Shown in pieces: positions 1-5,139 of a stretch of 6,346 nt of DNA. A model generated the notes under the pieces. The model worked only from the letters and a program-made list of their open reading frames with translations. It ran no database searches and had not been told where the DNA came from. Position numbers and translations under genes: made by a program. Positions within the stretch are counted from its first letter, which is position 1. Every line of letters begins with the position of its first letter. Source of the stretch: Pseudorhodobacter sp. (GTDB taxonomy: Bacteria > Pseudomonadota > Alphaproteobacteria > Rhodobacterales > Rhodobacteraceae); contig JAHEDL010000237.1 in assembly GCA_024641255.1 (NCBI GenBank), forward strand, positions 1-6,346. The letters are read 5' to 3'.

Positions 1-193
1 GTGAAATCTCAAAAGAATAGGTTATTACGCCGTCGGGATGGTGGTGCTTTTGTTTGTGGGGCAATGCGGTGTCGGCTTGGGGGAAGGGTTTGACGCATTT
101 GGTGTCAGTGTTGCGGTTGCGTGGGTATGGCGGATGCGGGGCAAGCCCTTGTCATCGGGGTGCTGAAAGCCCCCTCGAACGAAGGAAAACCAG
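1..193. other. Leader/intergenic region before the small exported protein gene
   Basis: No gene with convincing support lies here. The plus strand has one short open frame (38-166, 42 residues, hydrophobic) without a clear Shine-Dalgarno sequence. A TTGACG hexamer at 90-95 resembles a -35 box, but no good -10 lies 16-18 nt downstream. A small hairpin can form at 157-174: GGGG and GC pair with GC and CCCC around a TGAAA loop, with one bulged T. It lies just upstream of the ribosome binding site of the gene at 194. The region is best read as promoter plus 5' leader of that gene, with the exact promoter undetermined. Confidence 0.45.
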
Positions 194-388
194 ATGAAAA
201 AGTTCATGCTTGCTGCGGCTTTTGCAACCGCTGCATCGACCGCATTCGCCGGTGGTGTTGCCGAGCCGACGATGGAGCCGGAAGTGGTTGCGGCCAAGAC
301 CGCCACTTCGGCTGGCGGCATCGTGATTCCGCTGCTGCTGTTGCTGGTGGTGGCTGCAGCCGTTTCGAGCAACGGTTCGAGCTATTGA
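194..388 (+). CDS. Small exported protein with C-terminal hydrophobic segment (Rhodobacteraceae-type, unknown function)
   Basis: This encodes a 64-residue protein. Residues 1-19 look like a Sec signal peptide: Lys-Lys at positions 2-3, an alanine-rich core, and Ala-Phe-Ala before a likely cleavage after residue 19. A short acidic, proline-containing stretch follows (about 20-39). A very hydrophobic segment (about 42-57, GGIVIPLLLLLVVAAAV) then leads to a Ser/Asn/Gly-rich tail ending in Tyr. The mature product would be about 45 residues, tethered to or inserted in a membrane. AAGGAAAA at 182-189 is a good Shine-Dalgarno sequence a few bases before the ATG. A strong terminator follows 37 nt after the stop, so the gene is probably monocistronic. 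From memory, similar small proteins (signal peptide, EPxMEPEV-like stretch, GGIV[IV]PL run) are common in Rhodobacteraceae; no function is known to me. A spurious ORF is unlikely given the RBS, signal peptide and terminator. Confidence 0.82.
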   Translation: MKKFMLAAAFATAASTAFAGGVAEPTMEPEVVAAKTATSAGGIVIPLLLLLVVAAAVSSNGSSY

Positions 389-425
389 TCCCGGCCTGCG
401 GGCTGCGCTGATTTCGGCAGCTCTG

Positions 426-459
426 CCCCCGCCAGTAATGGCGGGGGTGTTTTTGTTTT
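426..459 (+). terminator. Strong Rho-independent terminator after the small protein gene
   Basis: A perfect 9-bp stem (CCCCCGCCA at 426-434 with TGGCGGGGG at 439-447) is closed by the GNRA-type tetraloop GTAA. It is followed by a T-rich tail (TGTTTTTGTTTT, 448-459). The tail makes it directional for plus-strand transcription, ending the transcript of the 194-388 gene. On the minus strand the same stem is not followed by a T run, so it is a weak candidate for ending the convergent hydrolase transcript. Confidence 0.92.
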
Positions 460-498
460 GCGCGATGGGTGCGGACGCGCCTGTGGCTGGCGGCGTAT

Positions 499-520
499 GC
501 CTCCGGCGGGGATATTTGTG
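499..520. repeat. Possible dispersed GC-rich intergenic motif
   Basis: The motif reads GCCTCCGGCGGGGATATTTG, in the gap between two convergent genes. It can form only a short imperfect hairpin (CCTC/GGGG with one U-G pair), followed by ATATTTG. From memory, closely similar strings occur in many intergenic regions of Rhodobacteraceae genomes. Only one copy is present in this window, so its repeat status rests on recall and not on the sequence shown. It could act as a weak terminator for plus-strand readthrough. Confidence 0.35.
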
Positions 521-539
521 CCAAGAGGATGGGGCAGGG

Positions 540-1232
540 TTAGAATTTGATCGGCTGCAGCACTTGCGGTTCGATTACCTTCACGTCGGGCAGGCCTGCG
601 GCGAGCACGCTGGCGTCTTGGGCCAGCAGCGGGAAGGTGCGGTAGTGGCAAGGGATCACGGTTTTGAAGTGGAAGTATTTTTGCGCGGCGTAGGCGGCGC
701 GGGTCATATCCATGGTGAAGTGACCGCCGCAAGCGAGGATGCCGATATCGGGGTTATGCAGATCGCCCATCCAGGCCATGTCGGCCATGATGTCGGTATC
801 GCCAGAGATATAAAGCGTGTGGCCTTCGCCCGACAGCATGTAACCTGCCTCTGACCCGGCATAGATCGGGCCGGCGTCGCCGTGCAGGCTGGAGGAGTGG
901 CAGGCGTTGACCATGGTAAGGCGCGCGCCGCCAAGCGTGACGGTGCCGCCTTTGTTGAAGCCGAGGCCCTGCACGCCGTCGCGCGATTGAAAGAAGCCGA
1001 TCATGTCGTAGATGCCGACGACGGGGATCGACAGGTCTTTGGCGATTGCCAGCGCGTCGCCGGTATGATCGCCGTGGCCATGCGTGAGCACGATATGGGT
1101 GGCGCCGGCAATCGCGGCGGCGCGGGCCTCGGCGGGGAACATCGGGTTGCCGGTCAGCCAAGGGTCGATCAGCAGCACGGCGTCTTCGATTTCGATGCGA
1201 AAGCCGGAATGGCCGAGCCAGATGATCTGCAT
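540..1232 (-). CDS. Metal-dependent hydrolase, UPF0173 / UlaG-like metallo-beta-lactamase fold
   Basis: A 230-residue protein, typical of the UPF0173 family. The N-terminus (IIWLGHSGFRIE) and the metal site are clear. They comprise THGHGDHTGD with His51, His53, Asp55 and His56, then His112 (ACHSSS), Asp145 (SGDTD) and His196 (PCHYRTF). These are the ligands of a dinuclear metal centre in metallo-beta-lactamase-fold hydrolases. No signal peptide is present, so it is probably cytosolic. The true substrate is unknown for most of this family; related proteins include L-ascorbate-6-phosphate lactonase and N-acyl-phosphatidylethanolamine phospholipase D-like enzymes. The start ATG (1232-1230 on the minus strand) is preceded by AAGGAA six bases upstream. 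The gene is divergent from gatC and convergent with the small protein gene. All expected ligands are present and nothing suggests inactivation. Confidence 0.93.
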   Translation of the reverse strand: MQIIWLGHSGFRIEIEDAVLLIDPWLTGNPMFPAEARAAAIAGATHIVLTHGHGDHTGDALAIAKDLSIPVVGIYDMIGFFQSRDGVQGLGFNKGGTVTLGGARLTMVNACHSSSLHGDAGPIYAGSEAGYMLSGEGHTLYISGDTDIMADMAWMGDLHNPDIGILACGGHFTMDMTRAAYAAQKYFHFKTVIPCHYRTFPLLAQDASVLAAGLPDVKVIEPQVLQPIKF

Positions 1233-1259
1233 GGAAGGTTCCTTTGCTGGTTTAAGCCC

Positions 1260-1287
1260 AACTTAGTTCGGCGTTTTGGTCTGTCAA
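1260..1287 (-). promoter_or_regulatory. Probable sigma-70-type promoter for the UPF0173 hydrolase
   Basis: On the minus strand a perfect TTGACA -35 box (1287 to 1282) is followed after 16 nt by TAAGTT (1265 to 1260), a weak -10 box. Transcription would start near 1253, giving a leader of about 20 nt that still contains the AAGGAA ribosome binding site. The -35 match is strong and the -10 is only 3 of 6. Confidence 0.5.
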
Positions 1288-1366
1288 AGCCATCGCACGC
1301 CTGCGTGACCTTGCAGCAACGGGGACGGGCGGCTAAACGGGGCGAAAGTTTTCTGCGGAGATCCCC

Positions 1367-1654
1367 ATGTCCATCGACATCGACACCGCGCGCAAAGTGG
1401 CCAAGCTGGCGCGTATCCGGGTGGAAGAGGCCAATCTGCCCGCCCTTGCAACCCAGCTTTCGGGCATTCTGGGCTTTATGGAGCAGTTGAATGAGGTCAA
1501 CGTCGACGGCATCGAGCCGATGACCAGCGTGACGCCGATGCGGTTGAAGCGGCGGGTCGACGTGGTGACGGATGGCAATATTCAAGAGCAGATCCTGAAG
1601 AACGCGCCGGATGCGCGCGAGGGATTCTTTGCAGTGCCGAAGGTGGTGGAATGA
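1367..1654 (+). CDS. gatC: Aspartyl/glutamyl-tRNA(Asn/Gln) amidotransferase subunit C
   Basis: A 95-residue protein of normal GatC length. It has the family pattern throughout: a start like [16 protein letters not shown], a central helix with [14 protein letters not shown], the [17 protein letters not shown] segment, and a C-terminal part with [20 protein letters not shown]. GatC wraps around GatA and holds the GatCAB complex together. That complex converts misacylated Glu-tRNA(Gln), and often Asp-tRNA(Asn), to the correct aminoacyl-tRNA in the cytoplasm. GGAG at 1357-1360, six bases before the ATG, is the ribosome binding site. The stop overlaps the gatA start in ATGA, implying translational coupling and 1:1 synthesis. 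No convincing -10/-35 pair is visible upstream, although the promoter must lie within the 134-nt divergent gap or farther up. Confidence 0.97.
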   Translation: MSIDIDTARKVAKLARIRVEEANLPALATQLSGILGFMEQLNEVNVDGIEPMTSVTPMRLKRRVDVVTDGNIQEQILKNAPDAREGFFAVPKVVE

Positions 1655-3129
1655 GCGCGAATACCTGGACGATCGCAGCGGCGCGGGATGCGCTGCGCAA
1701 GCGGGAGATTTCGGCGGTTGATCTGACGATGTCTTGCCTGACGGCAATTGACGCAGGCGATGCGCTGAATGCGTTTGTGCACAAGACCCCTGAAATTGCG
1801 CTGGAGCAGGCGCGGGCGGCGGATGCGCGGTTGGCGGCGGGCGATGCGCCGGGGCTGTGCGGCATTCCGCTTGGCATCAAGGATGTGTTTTGCACCAAGG
1901 GCGTGCCGTCGCAGGCGGCGTCGAATGTGCTGAAAGGCTTCAAGCCGGAATACGAATCGACGGTGACATCGAAGCTGTTTGGCGATGGCGCGGTGATGCT
2001 GGGCAAGTTGAACATGGACGAATTCGCCATGGGCTCTTCGAACGAGGCGTCGTGCTATGGCCCTGCGGTGAACCCGTGGAAGATTGACGACCGCAAGCTG
2101 ACCCCCGGCGGGTCTTCGGGCGGGTCGGCGGCGGCGGTTGCGGCGGATCTGTGTCTGGGGGCGACCGGCACCGATACGGGTGGGTCGATCCGTCAGCCTG
2201 CGGCGTTTACTGGCATCACCGGCATCAAGCCGACCTATGGCCGGGTAAGCCGTTGGGGCGTGGTGGCTTATGCGTCGTCGTTGGATCAGGCTGGTCCGAT
2301 GACCAAGACCGTGCGCGATGCGGCGATTTTCTTGCAGTCGATGGCGGGGCATGACCCAAAAGACAGCACCAGCGCCGATATTGCGGTGCCGGATTTCGAA
2401 GCGGCGCTGACCGGCGACATTCGCGGCAAGAAGATTGGTATCCCGCGCGAATACCGCGTGGATGGCATGTCTTCGGAACTGATCGCGCTGTGGGACAATG
2501 GCGTGGCGATGCTGAAAGATGCAGGGGCCGAGATTGTTGATATTTCGCTGCCGCACACAAAATACGCGCTGCCGACCTATTATGTGATCGCGCCTGCCGA
2601 GGCGTCTTCGAACCTCGCGCGCTATGACGGGGTGCGTTATGGCCACCGTGCGCAACTGGCGGCGGGCGATGGCATCACCGAGATGTATGAAAAGACCCGC
2701 GCAGAGGGCTTTGGCCCCGAAGTGCAGCGCCGGATCATGGTGGGCACCTATGTGCTGTCGGCTGGGTTCTACGACGCCTATTACAACCGCGCCCGCAAAG
2801 TGCGTGCGTTGATCAAGCGCGATTTTGAACAGGCCTTCGCAGCCGGGATCGATTCGATTCTGGCGCCGATCACGCCGTCGAGTGCGTTCGGTCTGGGCGA
2901 GAAAAGCAATGCTGATCCGGTCGAGATGTATCTGGAAGACATCTTTACCGTGACGCTGAACCTTGCTGGTCTGCCGGGGGTTGCGGTGCCGGTTGGTTTG
3001 GATGCCAAAGGCTTGCCGATGGGGCTGCAACTGATCGGTCGGCCTTGGGATGAAGCGGGATTGCTTAATCACGCTTATGTTCTGGAACAGGCGGCTGGCT
3101 TTGTGGCAAAGCCCAATAAATGGTGGTAA
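1651..3129 (+). CDS. gatA: Aspartyl/glutamyl-tRNA(Asn/Gln) amidotransferase subunit A
   Basis: A 492-residue amidase-signature enzyme, full length for GatA. It hydrolyses glutamine to release the ammonia that GatB uses to amidate tRNA-bound Glu or Asp. The Ser-cisSer-Lys triad is visible as Lys77 (PLGIKD), Ser155 in the [11 protein letters not shown] loop and nucleophile Ser179 ([12 protein letters not shown]); assignment of the cis-Ser follows spacing in known GatA proteins. Further family blocks are [14 protein letters not shown] (about 119-132), [29 protein letters not shown], and the C-terminal [13 protein letters not shown] and [15 protein letters not shown]. The start overlaps the gatC stop by ATGA. 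gatB lies outside the window, so the complex must be completed from elsewhere. Presence of gatCA suggests an organism making Gln-tRNA, Asn-tRNA or both by the indirect route. Confidence 0.98.
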   Translation: MSANTWTIAAARDALRKREISAVDLTMSCLTAIDAGDALNAFVHKTPEIALEQARAADARLAAGDAPGLCGIPLGIKDVFCTKGVPSQAASNVLKGFKPEYESTVTSKLFGDGAVMLGKLNMDEFAMGSSNEASCYGPAVNPWKIDDRKLTPGGSSGGSAAAVAADLCLGATGTDTGGSIRQPAAFTGITGIKPTYGRVSRWGVVAYASSLDQAGPMTKTVRDAAIFLQSMAGHDPKDSTSADIAVPDFEAALTGDIRGKKIGIPREYRVDGMSSELIALWDNGVAMLKDAGAEIVDISLPHTKYALPTYYVIAPAEASSNLARYDGVRYGHRAQLAAGDGITEMYEKTRAEGFGPEVQRRIMVGTYVLSAGFYDAYYNRARKVRALIKRDFEQAFAAGIDSILAPITPSSAFGLGEKSNADPVEMYLEDIFTVTLNLAGLPGVAVPVGLDAKGLPMGLQLIGRPWDEAGLLNHAYVLEQAAGFVAKPNKWW

Positions 3130-3164
3130 AGGCCACCGTGAGAAGAAACCGCCGAGGCAGAAAC

Positions 3165-3950
3165 ATGCGCAGCAGTGTCATCCTTTTGGCAGCCCTTGGG
3201 CTTGCCGCCTGTAGCCCACGCATCCCTGAATCGGGCGGCGGCGTGGGGTTTCAGGACTATAACAGCTATAGTGCGCCGACCGCGGCACCTGCACCGGCCA
3301 ACTCTGGCACGTTTTCGCCAGACGCGGCTTTGGCCGCGATTGACAAGGCAGAGGGTAAGGCCCCCGAAGTTGGCGCGCCGCTAAGCGCGCTGCCGCCTGC
3401 GGTGACGCCCTATACGCCGTCGGGCAGCACAACGCCTTATGCGCAACCCAACTATGCTGCGGCGCAGCCCAGCTATGTCCCGCCAACCGGCGAACGCGCG
3501 CGCGGCAACGCACCGGCAGGCATCGTTGAAACCACGTCAGAGATGACAGGCGCTGCAGCGGCCGGGGTTTCGGACGAGCAGGATTTCCAGGCGGTGACCA
3601 AGCGCGAATCGATTGAAAGCGATGCGGCGCGGATTGCGCGCAACCGGGCACAGTATCACGTCGACCAGCCGACGGCGCTGCCGCAGCGGGTGGGCGATAC
3701 CGGCCCGAATATCGTGGAATTTGCGATTTCGACCAATCACCCGAAGGGCACGCAGATGTATCGGCGGTCGTCGCTGCGTCTGACCAGCTATAACGGTGCT
3801 TGCGCGCGCTACCCTTCGCCTGACTTGGCGCAAGAGGCGTTTTTGGCAGCGGGCGGGCCTGACCGCGACCGCAAAGGGCTGGACCCGGATGGCGACGGCT
3901 ATGCCTGCGCTTGGGATCCTACCCCGTTCCGGGCTGCTGTTCAGCAGTGA
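3165..3950 (+). CDS. Lipoprotein with C-terminal Excalibur-like calcium-binding motif
   Basis: This encodes 261 residues when started at the ATG at 3165. That start gives a compact lipoprotein signal (hydrophobic core from Val5, lipobox LAAC with Cys16) and has GAGG at 3154-3157, seven bases upstream. An in-frame ATG at 3120 would add 15 basic residues and overlap gatA, so it is disfavoured. The mature protein has a low-complexity Ala/Pro/Ser/Tyr-rich linker (about 35-115). A mostly polar, charged middle region (about 135-205) resembles nothing I can name. The C-terminal domain (about 209-256) carries Cys213, DPDGDGYAC (240-248) and Cys248, the pattern of Excalibur domains (Asp-rich DxDxDGxxC, predicted to bind calcium). 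It is expected to be anchored in the envelope by its lipid. It lies 35 nt after gatA, and its stop overlaps the next gene, an amidase. A role in cell-wall maintenance is inference from context only. Confidence 0.87.
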   Translation: MRSSVILLAALGLAACSPRIPESGGGVGFQDYNSYSAPTAAPAPANSGTFSPDAALAAIDKAEGKAPEVGAPLSALPPAVTPYTPSGSTTPYAQPNYAAAQPSYVPPTGERARGNAPAGIVETTSEMTGAAAAGVSDEQDFQAVTKRESIESDAARIARNRAQYHVDQPTALPQRVGDTGPNIVEFAISTNHPKGTQMYRRSSLRLTSYNGACARYPSPDLAQEAFLAAGGPDRDRKGLDPDGDGYACAWDPTPFRAAVQQ

Positions 3951-4597
3951 CGGCTTACCCCTCGCCCAACTTCGGGGATCGGCGGGGGGGCGTTCTGCCT
4001 TCGCTTATCGTGATTCATTATACCGCGATGGCCAGCTGTGCCGAAGCGCGGGCGCGGTTGTGCGCGCCCGAGTTTGAAGTTTCGGCGCATTGGCTGATTT
4101 CGGAAACCGGCGTGGCAGAGCCGCTGGTGGATGAACGGTTTCGGGCCTGGCATGCGGGCGCGGGGGAATGGGCGGGGGTTACGGATGTAAACTCGCATTC
4201 CATCGGCATTGAATTGGCAAACACTGGCAGCCAGCCGTTTTCTGAACCGCAGATGGCGGCGTTAGAGCGCGTGCTTGCGGCGGCGATGGCGCGTTGGGCG
4301 ATACCACCGGCTCGGGTGATCGGGCATTCCGACATGGCACCGCAGCGCAAGGGCGACCCCGGTGCGCGGTTTGATTGGCGGCGTTTGGCGCTGCAGGGGC
4401 TTTCGGTCTGGCCCAGCGTGGTGGGCCGCGATGGGCCAGAGCTGCAGCACAGTCTTGATGCGATTGGCTATCCGCAGGTGGCGCCTGCGGCGCGTCTGGC
4501 GGCGTTTCGGCTGCGGTTCCGGCCGATGGCGCGGGGGCCGGAAACTGCCGCCGACCGTGCCTGTGCCGCCGCTGTGGCGGGGCTGATGCCGCATTAG
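3947..4597 (+). CDS. N-acetylmuramoyl-L-alanine amidase, AmpD-like (Amidase_2)
   Basis: A zinc amidase that cleaves the bond between N-acetylmuramic acid and L-alanine in peptidoglycan fragments. With the GTG start at 3947 it has 216 residues. Likely zinc ligands are His25 (IVIHYTAM), His127 (VIGHSDMAP) and Asp137 (KGDPG); Glu89 in SIGIELAN is the probable catalytic acid. Other family blocks are SAHWLIS (46-52), RAWHAGAGEWAGVTDVNS and FDWRRLA. The C-terminal part (about 165-214, HSLDAIGYP through FRLRFRP) resembles a reduced peptidoglycan-binding helical domain. No signal peptide is visible, which fits a cytosolic recycling enzyme of AmpD type more than an exported AmiD type. The GTG overlaps the upstream lipoprotein stop (GTGA) and gives an N-terminus MTAYPSPNFG, as I recall for homologues. 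The longer frame begins at TTG 3911 and would overlap the lipoprotein gene by 40 nt. No clear Shine-Dalgarno sequence precedes either start, so translational coupling is likely. Confidence 0.93.
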   Translation: MTAYPSPNFGDRRGGVLPSLIVIHYTAMASCAEARARLCAPEFEVSAHWLISETGVAEPLVDERFRAWHAGAGEWAGVTDVNSHSIGIELANTGSQPFSEPQMAALERVLAAAMARWAIPPARVIGHSDMAPQRKGDPGARFDWRRLALQGLSVWPSVVGRDGPELQHSLDAIGYPQVAPAARLAAFRLRFRPMARGPETAADRACAAAVAGLMPH

Positions 4598-4609
4598 CGC
4601 CGAAAGGGC

Positions 4610-4638
4610 TTGAAGTGCTGCGCGCTTGCGCCTATGCC
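4610..4638 (+). promoter_or_regulatory. Promoter of rnpB
   Basis: TTGAAG (4610-4615), a 17-nt spacer and TATGCC (4633-4638) form a housekeeping-sigma-type promoter. Transcription would start around 4645-4646, exactly where the 5' strand of the terminal P1 helix of RNase P RNA begins. The -10 lacks the final T of the consensus; this is reported as common in Rhodobacter-type promoters. The agreement of spacing and RNA end is the main support. It starts 13 nt after the amidase stop. Confidence 0.75.
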
Positions 4639-4645
4639 CCAGCCC

Positions 4646-5083
4646 GCGCGGATGGCTGGATGACCGCGGGGCAATCGCCTCGAGGAAAGTCCGGACTCCA
4701 TGAAGGAAGGGTGCCGGGTAACGCCCGGCGGGGGTAACCCCAGGGAAAGCGCCACAGAGAAGAGTCTGCCGCGGTGTTCGGGGCAAGCCCTGAACAGATC
4801 TGCGGTGAGGGTGAAACGGTGGGGTAAGAGCCCACCGCGGACTTGGCAACAAGGACGGCACGGCAAGCCCCACCCGGAGCAATGCCGAATAGGGGCCTTG
4901 CGTGGTAAGGTCCGCCACACGCCTTCGGGCGGCGGAGACCACCACAGGGAACTTTCAGCCCAGAGGCCCGGGTTGGCAGCTTGACCGCCGTGGTAACACG
5001 GTTGGCAGAGGAATGGTCATCCAGAGGGTATCCGCCGCAAGGTTGGGCCCTTGGACAAAATCCGGCTTATAGGCCGTCCGCGC
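4646..5083 (+). ncRNA. rnpB: RNase P RNA, bacterial class A
   Basis: The catalytic RNA of RNase P, which removes 5' leaders from precursor tRNAs. Conserved cores are present: GAGGAAAGTCCGGACTCC (4682-4699), GCCACAGAGA (4751-4760), GGTGAAACGGT (4810-4820) with the GGTAAGAG hairpin after it, CCCACCCGGAGCAA (about 4869-4882), and ACAAAATCCGGCTTATAGG (5055-5073). The ends are set by pairing. P1 is a 12-bp helix (4646-4657 with 5072-5083, two G-U pairs). It is followed directly by a perfect 8-bp P2 (GGATGACC 4658-4665 with GGTCATCC 5015-5022). P18 is CCGTG-GTAA-CACGG (4988-5001). A further stem fits P19 (about 5025-5051, GCAA loop); E. coli lacks it at this place, having only a few bases there. 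Length is about 438 nt, somewhat above the roughly 380-400 nt of many class A RNAs. No T-rich intrinsic terminator follows, so the primary transcript may extend downstream and be trimmed. Confidence 0.97.
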
Positions 5084-5139
5084 AAATTATCTGCAAAGTT
5101 GTGTTGCGTTTCACACGGCTTTGCGGTTGCCTTCCCCAC

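Noticed and set aside
90..120. TTGACG as a -35 box for the small protein gene
   Set aside because: No acceptable -10 hexamer occurs 16-18 nt downstream (sequence there is GC-rich), so I do not list it as a promoter.
438..854. Plus-strand open frame of 138 codons opposite the hydrolase
   Set aside because: It begins inside the terminator and covers the antisense of a gene with a full set of metal ligands.
1311..1338. TTGCAG-N16-CTAAAC as a gatC promoter
   Set aside because: The -10 matches the consensus at only two positions. The gatC promoter probably lies in the gap but cannot be placed from sequence alone.
1582..3072. 496-codon minus-strand open frame opposite gatA
   Set aside because: Its translation is dominated by Arg, His and Gln with no recognisable domain, while the plus strand encodes full-length GatA. 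It is a mirror frame caused by codon bias.
4262..4945. 227-codon minus-strand open frame across the amidase 3' end and rnpB
   Set aside because: It runs antisense to a gene with all amidase catalytic motifs and to the conserved rnpB core. The translation is Arg/Pro-rich low complexity, typical of an antisense frame in GC-rich DNA.
4700..4984. 94-codon plus-strand open frame inside rnpB
   Set aside because: It lies entirely within the conserved RNase P RNA; the open frame is a by-product of RNA sequence.
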